Positions 55,516 to 64,000 of a DNA stretch of 64,000 nucleotides are shown piece by piece. Location of the stretch: positions 21,137-85,136 of IMG/VR virus record IMGVR_UViG_3300029309_000010; one strand, 5' to 3'. The position numbers were made by a program, and so were the translations under genes. Every line of letters begins with the position of its first letter. Position 1 is the stretch's first letter. Under the pieces are notes generated by a model, which made no database searches, had not been told where the DNA came from, and saw only the letters and a list, made by a program, of their open reading frames with translations. The stretch comes from a virus.

Positions 55516-58500
55516 TTAGCCTATCCTCCAAATAGATCCGTCAGAGTAGACGGGTATAGCGTTGTAACCACCAGCGTAAGAAGTTACGCCAGCTCCTACT
55601 GTAGTAGAACCAACTCCTACTGTAGAGTTATTTACAAATGCTCTTTGTCCAGCAGGAGAAGCTGATGGTAGAGATCCTATTGCATAAACAGCGCTTTTAA
55701 TTGTGCCATTTACATCTAGTTTTGTTTGTGGACTAGCTGTTCCTATACCAACATTTTGATTAGCATCAATTCTAATAGCCTCTACAATAGATCCACCAGC
55801 TTGTCTAGTCTCAAAAGACATGCTTGAGTTTGGTTTACCATGATTAGAAATTTTGAAATTATTAGTGCTTGCTCCTTGGTATAATAAAGAAACACCATTA
55901 TCAATTGGCGCACTAGTGGGACCAGTTCCAATTTTAAATTGAACATCAGCATCATTAGTGGTAGAGTTAAGTATGACACTCATATTGCCAGCATCTTGCA
56001 TATGTAAGATGCCCTCTGGCGCAGTCGTTCCTATACCAACAGCTAACGACTTTACGAAAACCTCTGGAGTAGTGTTATTTGTAGAACCTGCCCATATCCC
56101 CATACCACCAACACTGCCATTTCCGTAACCACCTACGGCACCAAAGTAACCGTCAGAAGTTCCTTTAAATGATATTGCTTGAGAGCTTCCAGCAACAGTG
56201 TGATTTTGAGTGTGACCATCAATAATCAAAGGCTCATGAGCAGTGCCATTTACAGAGTCATTTAGTATATGAAGTTTCTCTTCTGGCGCAGTTGTTCCTA
56301 TACCTACTTTATTTCCAACCAAACTTAAAATATCAGACCCTCCTGCACGGAGATCCATTCTATCAACTGCATGATAATATCTTACATAGCCTTGGTTAGC
56401 TGAAGCTGTATCGCCAAAAGCTAAATATTGGAAACTGCTTGCTGGACTTGATAATTGAATACCGACATTGCCATTATTTTCTATTATTAAATCATCATGA
56501 CTTGCATTTGTGGCTATGGTTCCACCTGCATCTGCTGTGTAAATATGAGTAGTTCCAAGGGGATCAGTTGTTCCTATACCGACATCACCTGCATGTGTAA
56601 ATCGAGCTAAGTCTACTCCATTATTATTCTTAATGGTTATGTCACCATTAGCAGTAGCAGCGGTTACTTGATTCACAATAGCAGCGTTAGCTACCAAGCT
56701 TGTGGATGTCTTTATAATTCCCGCAACCTCTAATGGGACAGATGGATTAGTCGTTCCTATACCTACACTATTAGAGGCAACAATATTTTTTGCTTCAAAC
56801 TTTTGATTTTGATTGACAACTGTATGAATAACAGTTGAAGTAGAAGTTGATGTAGCTAAAGATGATGGTAAACTTACGGGATGGTCAGTGCTTCTAGCCG
56901 TGACTGAAACATCTACAATTGGTCCCGAACTAAATTCTAATTTTATTTCAACTGTTCCATCAGCTCTTACTCTTACAGCTGTTATATTCGCGTAGCCGCT
57001 ATTTGCGCTTACTATAGAACTAAGTAAAGTTATGTATCCAAATTCATGACCAGAAAAACCTTCGCTAACAATAAAGTCCATAGAACTATGTGCGTAAGTG
57101 TTGACACTGAAATGAACAGGACCAGTATGTTGATCGGTAATAGTTCCTATTGGGAAGAAATCTTCATCGCTTCCACTTAATGAAGTATATCTTTTTGTTC
57201 GAATTTGATCAGAGGATATTAGTCCATCAGCTTTAATATCTCCTCCTACATCAAGCTCACAAGTTGGAACTGTCTTTCTTATTCCAACATATGCAGTGGT
57301 GTGGGCTACGGAGATACCGACAAGATTTGCGTGGGGATCTTCTACTCCCCAATAACTAGAGGGGATATTTGAATTTGTCGAGCTACCGCCGCCTATACCA
57401 GCTCGAAATGAATAACTATCGCCTCTTCTGAAGCGAATAGTGCCGCCATAGCTGGCGTTACCCTTTAGGTCTAAAACTTCTCCGTTCTGATCACTATTAT
57501 CAAATACTGATAATTTTCTGACTGGATCAGTTGTCCCTATACCGATTTTACCATCACTTTCAATTCGTATAGCTTCTGTTTTCGCGCCATTAAATTCAGT
57601 TACTCCGATAGCACCATAAGGAACTGTTCCTGTTCTGCCGCCTTCAAAGTAGATGCCTCTGTCGTTTGAGGTTCCTATTCTTACAAGCGCACCAGCACCA
57701 TTAGCGTCACTTGTTCCTTCAAACCTCGCTACTTCACATACTGCACTACCAGCATGTCTTACATGAAATCTTGTTGGCGTTGTATCAAAAGCTAAAGGCA
57801 CTTGTGTCCCTACGCCTACATGGCCGTTTTCTGTTATGGCAATGAATCCATTTTCAATTAATGAGCTATTTAGATAATGACCAAACTTAGCGACATTATT
57901 ACTTCTATCGAATCTTAAACCAGCATACCTAAAGTTACTATCAGTCGCTTGGACCCCAGCAAGAGAGTATCTATCACTTCCATCTGTGCTAAATGACAGA
58001 ATGTTTCCTGTTACATGAAGAAATGCATTACTAGCAGGACTGTGTGTTCCTATACCTACTTTACCTGCTTGGGTAATAATAAATTCTGCACTAGTATCTA
58101 TACCATAATTAACATTACTAATACCAAAATACTCTCCATTAGAATTATCCATCCCTAAAGACCAAGCATTTCCTCCCGCTAATAATCTTAACCCCGCATC
58201 ACCAGCACCATCTTGTTGGATAGTTAGTTGCGGAAGAGTGTCTGTCCCATTAGAATATAAATTTAATTTAGTATCAGGACTGGTTGTTCCTATACCGACC
58301 TTGCCGTCTCCTTTGAACACTATTTTTTGAGACCCCCCATCGGCTGTCGTGAAGAAATTGAAATCCCCAGCCGCTTTAAAGTTCATTCCAAGTCCCTGAC
58401 CTTGAATGGTATTGTTTACACTCCCACCTAATGTTACTTTACCCTCTAATCTAGAGGTTCCTGCATTATGAAGTTTATAAGCTGGATTATTTGTTCCTAT

Positions 58501-61500
58501 GCCTACATTACCACCCGCTTCAATTACCATCTGAGTAGAATTATTTTCACGGAAAAATATACTTTTACTTGATGACCTATTAATATAAAGATTTTTATCA
58601 GCAGAGGAACTAATGAAGTTATAGTCATTTTGACTAGTGCTGCCATTCAATGTGATAGCATTATAACTTGGATATATCCCACTACCCATTAATATAGACC
58701 CCTTGCCTTCTGGGCCGTATACCTCTAGAGAAGCACTTGGGTCTGTTACCCCTATACCAACTCTAGGACACTCTGAACTATAACGAAGCATTAAGCTCGG
58801 TTTATAATCATATAAGCTAAATGCTACTGCATTAGCTGTGCTACCACCCTGACGGAAACGGAATGAGTTGGTTACACCATTATAAGTTCCGTATATAAGA
58901 GATAATGCTCTTGAACCTGCATTAGATGTAGCTCCATAAAATATGGTTGATCCATCAAGTTGAGTGTTGCCATGAACATGAAGTCTTTGACTTGGAACAG
59001 TCGTTCCTATACCTACGTTACCAGCAGAGCTTATAACCAAATGGTCAGTCATGGCCTCATGACCAACTTGATTCCTGCCTATCGCAAATTGAGTCGCATT
59101 ATTATCATGTATGCCAACACCCCAGTAATTACTGCTATCATTAGAACCATTAAATACGATTCTGGGGACAACATTTCCACCGACAGTAATACCCCCATAT
59201 GTTGTCGTGGGTTTTACGTCTAATATTGCTGATGGACTATCTGTTCCTATACCAACATTACCAGCAGAGTTGATTTGCATCCTCTCTGTGCCATTAGTAG
59301 TGGCATCATTGGCGGCAGTTTTAAATACAATTTGTGTAGCTGCATTACCCGCACTTGACCCACCGCCTATGTTAACTACATTGCTAGTGCCATTAGAATC
59401 ACCTACCATTAAGATAACAGGCTGCTCTGCATTATGGTAATGAGGCATCCCAATACGCGTAAATTTACGAGTATCATTAGTAAGTGATTGTGCGGTCACA
59501 TCAGCACCTGCGACTATAGTAAATCCACCATTGTCTTGGAGAACTTGTAATTTTCCATCATCTGGACTATTTGTTCCTATACCAAAGTTGCCAGCAGAAA
59601 TGTGGTTGTTTGTTCCATCACTATAGAAAGCTATTTTTTCAACATTACCATCATACATGTGGAATCTAGCTCCATCAGTTGCCTTTTCTGCTATTTTGAC
59701 AATAGGATTAGTATTGCTGTTTCCCTGTATTGTTAAAGCAGAGTCATTTGAGCTAATGCTGTTTGATTTTATAGTTAAAGGCGATGTCGGACCAGTCGTT
59801 CCTATACCTACATTTCCAGCAGCATTAACAACTAATTTTTCTTGAGATGCTGTGGTTTTACTAATCGCTGAACCACCGTTTAGAACAATTGAAAATCTAT
59901 TGGCATCTCCACCGAGATTATCCCCATCATACATTAAAGCACAATGAGAATTTGAATTGTCTGTTTCAGAGAATAAGATTGTAGGTTTGCCATCACCAGC
60001 TGTAGCTTGATCGCTAGTAATTCTTAAATCACCACCAAAAACATGTAATGGGTTCAATGGATTGTTTGTTCCTATACCTACATTACCATCTCCCCTCACC
60101 CTCATGAGGCTTGACCCAGCCTTACTGTTTACTTCCAATGCCACATCTGAGCTATTACTACCTGCTTCAATTTTTACTCCAAAATTATCACCAGCAGTAG
60201 CCTCATCATTTTCAAACAATGCAACGTAGGTGTCCGCGCTAACACCATCAGCGGCTTTCACATGTAGTAGGTTTTGTGGATCATTGTTCGATATACCAAC
60301 ACGACCAACCGAATCAATTCGCATTCTCTCTACACCCGCTGTCAAAAATCCAAGTTCATTATTGCCGAGCCTAGACATGCCCATATTGACATTATCATAG
60401 AAACCATAATCAGCCTCACTAGAAGATGCACTACTAACAACAATTCTACCTTTGTTAGTAGAATTTCCGACAACTAATGTTGTATCTGCTTCACCAGTAA
60501 TATGGAAAGAAGCTCCTCCACCTTGTGATTGAGAATCTGCGTGTCTGTAAGTTATGTTACCATTTTGAAGAGAGGAGGAATTGTCGTTAAATTGTATAGT
60601 TGCTCCCTTGCCATTATTAGTGTTGTGAATCCTTAATACAGGAGCATCATCTGTCGCAGAACCTCTTACGTCTAATGGTGCATTAGGACTAGCTGTGTTA
60701 ATACCTACTTTTTGAGCATTTCCATCTCCTCCAAAATAAATTCTATTACTAGATGAAATGAACTTCAGATCTAGCGCACCATTATCGCTAGATATTTTCA
60801 TAGCAGTCCTGCTATTCGCTGTCGCGGGACCAATACGGAAATTACCGTGTGTCGTAGTATTTATACCAAATAAATTACTACCTACAGATCCTTTAATTTC
60901 AAGGGGCACGTTAGGACTAGTTGTTCCTATACCGACGAAGCTGCCGTTGCCATCGCCTTGCCCTTTGATGTTTATTCCCACGCCTCCCGCTGTTCCTAAC
61001 GCCAAAAGACTGGTGAAAGCGCGAGTGTTCGTGATTCTAACATCATCAAAACTAATCCGTTCAAATTCCAAGGCACGGGAAGGTCCATGCATGAATCCCA
61101 CACTGTCTCCGTTCGCCGCCAAATTAACCGTCAGATTGTCAAGAGGGTTGGCTGTTCCTATGCCTACTTTACCTGCGGAGGTAATAATCGCCGCTTGATT
61201 GCCATTATTAGGTCTAAAATTTATGTCTTTACCAGCAGCTGCATCAAGAAACAAATGACTAGTTATATTTTTTATTACAAAATTACCGTCTAAGAAGAGG
61301 TCTTGTTTTGTTCTTATCCTGCCATTTACATCTAATGTAAAAGTTGGATTAGTCATGTTAATGCCGACTCTATCAGTCGAAGCATCAACATATAAGGTAT
61401 CCGTATCGAAATAGCTGTCACCATTTGGATCTATCTTTAAAGTCTTCGCTCCTCCGTCACCTGCAACGGTGCCATATTCATAACCACATATTTCATGATA

Positions 61501-64000
61501 TATATTACCGCCATTTGTGGTGACAAATGGTCCTTCTAGATTAGCCATTCTTTTACCCACATATGAGACCTGTGTGAAAGAGGTTGTATTATTAGGATTA
61601 TTTTTAAGAGTAAATTGAATTTCTGTTAAATAATTACCCGCTAAATTACAGAATACTTGATGTAAGCCGCCGTAACCTTTGGTTTTGTATGGTCCCTGAA
61701 CATGTGGAGAGCTAGTCCGTATGTTCCCATCTTTATCTTTCCACTTAACATCTGTAATCTGTCCCGTGTTGACATGATAAAAATCAAGCACTAAAACTCC
61801 ATCAACATAAGTATATCCATTAGTTGGCTGATACCCTTGAGAAGATTGAGGATTATTGCCAGTTACATTAATATTGAAAACTATATCGCCCCTATTTGCA
61901 GCAACTGCTACAGCAGTCTGTTCATTATTGCCATCTGTAAATTTTTCTGATTGAGAGGTGCCAACTGTAACTTGATTATTTATATCAACCCCAGATGTTA
62001 TAATAAACTGACGACCCCTACCAAAGAATCTATTATTGGCAAGCTGAGAGAGAATTTGTTTATTTCCAAATACGCCATATGGATTTAAAACATCATTATG
62101 TATAATTGCTGATGTATCAGTAGCATGCCCACTTATGTTAGGGCTGCTAATAATTTCATTTGCTTTATAAGGGGCGTTAGATACAAACCTACCAGTTCCT
62201 CTTACATCAAACCTAGCTTGAGCGACATTTGTTCCAACTGATATATCACCATCAGAGGCAATACGCATTGCTTCTGAGCCAGCTGTAAGAAATCGTTGGA
62301 AATTTAATGCACTAAAACTTATATCCCCTCCCGATTCCTCATTATTAATTTGAAAACTGTCACTGGTTCCAGCAAAGCCAACGAGAGCATGTCTATCGCC
62401 AGCTCTATCAAAAGCTATGTAGATAGGGCCACTATCAGTGGCATTAAGATGAAGCATATCATCTACAGAAGATTCAATTTTTAACTGACCATGAACCTCT
62501 AATTTAGACTGTGGATTAGTTGTTCCTATACCTACATTGCCACCATTAGGTGCTAAAAGAGTTTCTCCATCATCATCTATTTGGAATCTAAGATTCTGGG
62601 TGCCTCCTTCTGAAGCAGCTTCTTTTAATTGGAAGCGAGCAGAGGAATCAATAGATTGAGTCCAAACTTGACCATTTGATGCTCTGCTTATTCTGAATTC
62701 TGGTGCGTTAGATGCCGCATAAACATGTAGGTTGGACCTTGGTATGTTGGTTCCTATACCAACAAACCCATTATTTCTGATACGCATCCTCTCCGCAGAG
62801 TTAACTGAGAATTGTATACTACTAGGAGTGGAAAAAGACAAAGCCCCTGCTGCATCAGTATTGTTAATACTAAAAATAGCATTTGATGATGAATCAAACC
62901 CCATGAGAACCTTAGTAGTTCCAGCTCTATCAAAATTTATAAAGTTGGCACCAGCATCAGTAGAATTAAGAGTTAGTAATTCACCAGCAGTTTTGTTAAT
63001 AACAATTCTATTAGTTGTAGTAGCGCCACGATCTGTGACAGTCTGTAAGGTGTCAGTATCTAGATCACTAGCCCCTGTCATTACAGGGTTGCCATCAACG
63101 AACAGTCCTTGGCTAAATTTTCCACTTCCTAACACATCTAGTTGAGCAGTAGGACTATCTGTTCCTATGCCTACATTGCCGCTTCTTATATTAAGATCAG
63201 ATATTGAGTTGTTGCCGCCTAATCTTAAATAGTCTTGATCATTTGTGATCCCACCTCTAGCTCTAAGTCTGCCATTACCGTTACTACCAATATAAGCTCC
63301 TTGTGAAGAAGATGCCCAAAAGTAATTCTTGCTGACTTGGACGACTCCATCATTTCTTACATAAAGCATTGAAGAATTATTACTATCACAAACATTTAAG
63401 GATTGGGTTGTTGCATCTGCACCTACCCCTCTTATTTTAAGACTAGCATCTGGATTAGTTGTCCCGATACCAACTTTGCCATCTGATTTTATAATAACAG
63501 CATTACCCGCTGCATTTTTAAATTTAAGATCATCCACTCCAGCGTCTCCAAACTGAATGCTATCCGTAGAAGCGGGGGAAACAGCTCTTTGTAGAGTCCC
63601 ATCAGTTATTTTAACTCGTAACCCATCCTCTAAAGCACCCTCTCCATCTACATGTAACTTATAAGATGGACTCTCTGTTCCTATACCTACATTGTGAGTT
63701 AAACCATCTATAGCGAGAGCAGTGCTTGTAACTCCACCTTTATTAGTTTGGAACCTCATGTCGTGGTTTTGACCCAACTGTCTAATAAACATGGTGCCAC
63801 CACCACCTACATTTAGTTTGTCAAAGTTTCCAACAGTAGATATATTTCCAGATAAAAGAGTATCTCCTCTGACATCTAATTTTTCAGATGGATTATCTGT
63901 TTCTATACCTACATTGCCATTATCAAGGACGGTAATTCTTTCAGAGGAATTAGTTGATATACTGACCTTCCCAAGCGCATTTAAAAGTAAATTATTACTA
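55516..64000 (-). CDS. Giant tail fibre with VGIGT repeats (5' partial)
   Basis: At least 2827 residues; the frame is open to the window edge (a Met codon at 63792 is internal, since the repeat NVGIETDNPSEKLDVRG continues upstream of it). About 30 copies of the motif (N/K)VGIGTxxPxxxLxVxG recur every 50-110 residues, separated by Asn/Ser/Gly-rich segments such as RMRIxxxG. Similar repeats occur in large adhesive fibres and bacterial surface proteins; they probably form a trimeric beta-helix. The end (PVYSDGSIWRIG) lacks an S74 chaperone domain. One insert near 62000 (VFNINVTGNNPQSSQGYQPT) and one near 57000 are non-repeat and may be receptor-binding heads. Confidence 0.85.
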   Translation of the reverse strand, partial: SNNLLLNALGKVSISTNSSERITVLDNGNVGIETDNPSEKLDVRGDTLLSGNISTVGNFDKLNVGGGGTMFIRQLGQNHDMRFQTNKGGVTSTALAIDGLTHNVGIGTESPSYKLHVDGEGALEDGLRVKITDGTLQRAVSPASTDSIQFGDAGVDDLKFKNAAGNAVIIKSDGKVGIGTTNPDASLKIRGVGADATTQSLNVCDSNNSSMLYVRNDGVVQVSKNYFWASSSQGAYIGSNGNGRLRARGGITNDQDYLRLGGNNSISDLNIRSGNVGIGTDSPTAQLDVLGSGKFSQGLFVDGNPVMTGASDLDTDTLQTVTDRGATTTNRIVINKTAGELLTLNSTDAGANFINFDRAGTTKVLMGFDSSSNAIFSINNTDAAGALSFSTPSSIQFSVNSAERMRIRNNGFVGIGTNIPRSNLHVYAASNAPEFRISRASNGQVWTQSIDSSARFQLKEAASEGGTQNLRFQIDDDGETLLAPNGGNVGIGTTNPQSKLEVHGQLKIESSVDDMLHLNATDSGPIYIAFDRAGDRHALVGFAGTSDSFQINNEESGGDISFSALNFQRFLTAGSEAMRIASDGDISVGTNVAQARFDVRGTGRFVSNAPYKANEIISSPNISGHATDTSAIIHNDVLNPYGVFGNKQILSQLANNRFFGRGRQFIITSGVDINNQVTVGTSQSEKFTDGNNEQTAVAVAANRGDIVFNINVTGNNPQSSQGYQPTNGYTYVDGVLVLDFYHVNTGQITDVKWKDKDGNIRTSSPHVQGPYKTKGYGGLHQVFCNLAGNYLTEIQFTLKNNPNNTTSFTQVSYVGKRMANLEGPFVTTNGGNIYHEICGYEYGTVAGDGGAKTLKIDPNGDSYFDTDTLYVDASTDRVGINMTNPTFTLDVNGRIRTKQDLFLDGNFVIKNITSHLFLDAAAGKDINFRPNNGNQAAIITSAGKVGIGTANPLDNLTVNLAANGDSVGFMHGPSRALEFERISFDDVRITNTRAFTSLLALGTAGGVGINIKGQGDGNGSFVGIGTTSPNVPLEIKGSVGSNLFGINTTTHGNFRIGPATANSRTAMKISSDNGALDLKFISSSNRIYFGGDGNAQKVGINTASPNAPLDVRGSATDDAPVLRIHNTNNGKGATIQFNDNSSSLQNGNITYRHADSQSQGGGASFHITGEADTTLVVGNSTNKGRIVVSSASSSEADYGFYDNVNMGMSRLGNNELGFLTAGVERMRIDSVGRVGISNNDPQNLLHVKAADGVSADTYVALFENDEATAGDNFGVKIEAGSNSSDVALEVNSKAGSSLMRVRGDGNVGIGTNNPLNPLHVFGGDLRITSDQATAGDGKPTILFSETDNSNSHCALMYDGDNLGGDANRFSIVLNGGSAISKTTASQEKLVVNAAGNVGIGTTGPTSPLTIKSNSISSNDSALTIQGNSNTNPIVKIAEKATDGARFHMYDGNVEKIAFYSDGTNNHISAGNFGIGTNSPDDGKLQVLQDNGGFTIVAGADVTAQSLTNDTRKFTRIGMPHYHNAEQPVILMVGDSNGTSNVVNIGGGSSAGNAATQIVFKTAANDATTNGTERMQINSAGNVGIGTDSPSAILDVKPTTTYGGITVGGNVVPRIVFNGSNDSSNYWGVGIHDNNATQFAIGRNQVGHEAMTDHLVISSAGNVGIGTTVPSQRLHVHGNTQLDGSTIFYGATSNAGSRALSLIYGTYNGVTNSFRFRQGGSTANAVAFSLYDYKPSLMLRYSSECPRVGIGVTDPSASLEVYGPEGKGSILMGSGIYPSYNAITLNGSTSQNDYNFISSSADKNLYINRSSSKSIFFRENNSTQMVIEAGGNVGIGTNNPAYKLHNAGTSRLEGKVTLGGSVNNTIQGQGLGMNFKAAGDFNFFTTADGGSQKIVFKGDGKVGIGTTSPDTKLNLYSNGTDTLPQLTIQQDGAGDAGLRLLAGGNAWSLGMDNSNGEYFGISNVNYGIDTSAEFIITQAGKVGIGTHSPASNAFLHVTGNILSFSTDGSDRYSLAGVQATDSNFRYAGLRFDRSNNVAKFGHYLNSSLIENGFIAITENGHVGVGTQVPLAFDTTPTRFHVRHAGSAVCEVARFEGTSDANGAGALVRIGTSNDRGIYFEGGRTGTVPYGAIGVTEFNGAKTEAIRIESDGKIGIGTTDPVRKLSVFDNSDQNGEVLDLKGNASYGGTIRFRRGDSYSFRAGIGGGSSTNSNIPSSYWGVEDPHANLVGISVAHTTAYVGIRKTVPTCELDVGGDIKADGLISSDQIRTKRYTSLSGSDEDFFPIGTITDQHTGPVHFSVNTYAHSSMDFIVSEGFSGHEFGYITLLSSIVSANSGYANITAVRVRADGTVEIKLEFSSGPIVDVSVTARSTDHPVSLPSSLATSTSTSTVIHTVVNQNQKFEAKNIVASNSVGIGTTNPSVPLEVAGIIKTSTSLVANAAIVNQVTAATANGDITIKNNNGVDLARFTHAGDVGIGTTDPLGTTHIYTADAGGTIATNASHDDLIIENNGNVGIQLSSPASSFQYLAFGDTASANQGYVRYYHAVDRMDLRAGGSDILSLVGNKVGIGTTAPEEKLHILNDSVNGTAHEPLIIDGHTQNHTVAGSSQAISFKGTSDGYFGAVGGYGNGSVGGMGIWAGSTNNTTPEVFVKSLAVGIGTTAPEGILHMQDAGNMSVILNSTTNDADVQFKIGTGPTSAPIDNGVSLLYQGASTNNFKISNHGKPNSSMSFETRQAGGSIVEAIRIDANQNVGIGTASPQTKLDVNGTIKSAVYAIGSLPSASPAGQRAFVNNSTVGVGSTTVGAGVTSYAGGYNAIPVYSDGSIWRIG

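Overview
The window is part of the genome of a tailed double-stranded DNA phage, probably marine. It carries a complete head and tail module (terminase large subunit, portal, protease/scaffold, HK97-type capsid, two tail-tube-like proteins, tape measure, tail-tip genes, a giant fibre). It also carries auxiliary genes common in marine phages (PhoH, Hsp20, FmdB-like, Pyr_excise family, HNH endonuclease). No contractile sheath is recognisable, so a long-tailed siphovirus-like particle is most likely (inference). The host cannot be named. Most of the window is AT-rich. A clearly more GC-rich island lies at about 38.0-45.5 kb.

Layout. (1) 1-6.7 kb, mostly + strand: glycosyltransferases, Hsp20, FmdB-like protein, a ssDNA-binding-like protein with an SSB-type acidic tip, and a possible recombination protein. 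(2) 6.7-38.0 kb, - strand: the structural module, read right to left from PhoH, zinc ribbon, sigma-like factor, C2H2/ERCC4 nuclease and TerL through portal, protease, capsid, neck, tail tube, chaperone-position genes and tape measure to the tail tip. (3) 38.0-45.5 kb, + strand: a GC-rich island of small cassette-like genes. They are separated by seven copies of a double-palindrome repeat and include a tRNA (CAU) and two candidate structured RNAs. (4) 45.5-51.4 kb, - strand: two tiny membrane peptides, an AT-rich gap, an HNH endonuclease next to a tRNA (UAA), an operon of small genes, a metallopeptidase-like protein and a RuvB-like ATPase. (5) 51.5-54.3 kb, + strand: a small-gene operon with a DUF1599-type protein, inorganic pyrophosphatase and a cupin. 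(6) 54.3-64.0 kb, - strand: a Pro/Glu-tailed protein, a GT-A glycosyltransferase and a giant fibre that runs off the window.

The most striking signal is regulatory. Many genes on both strands have a sigma70-like promoter with a near-invariant layout: TTGnnn, 16 bp, TAnnnT, 6 nt (5-7), start codon. The expected transcription start is then the start codon itself, so the mRNAs should be leaderless. A second set, mainly virion genes, has the octamer GTGTAAnn instead, often also exactly 6 nt before the start codon and so in the place of a -10 box. The phage encodes a sigma-like protein (36240-36917) that could read it, much as T4 gp55 reads TATAAATA. Few start codons have an obvious Shine-Dalgarno sequence. 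In the island the unit double palindrome / A-rich tract / promoter / gene recurs, and the palindrome arms change in a compensating way between copies, which suggests selection on the folded form.

Limits: all calls come from reading the sequence. Family names rest on motif recognition and gene order, not on searches. Several short genes are supported only by overlap, spacing and promoter placement.
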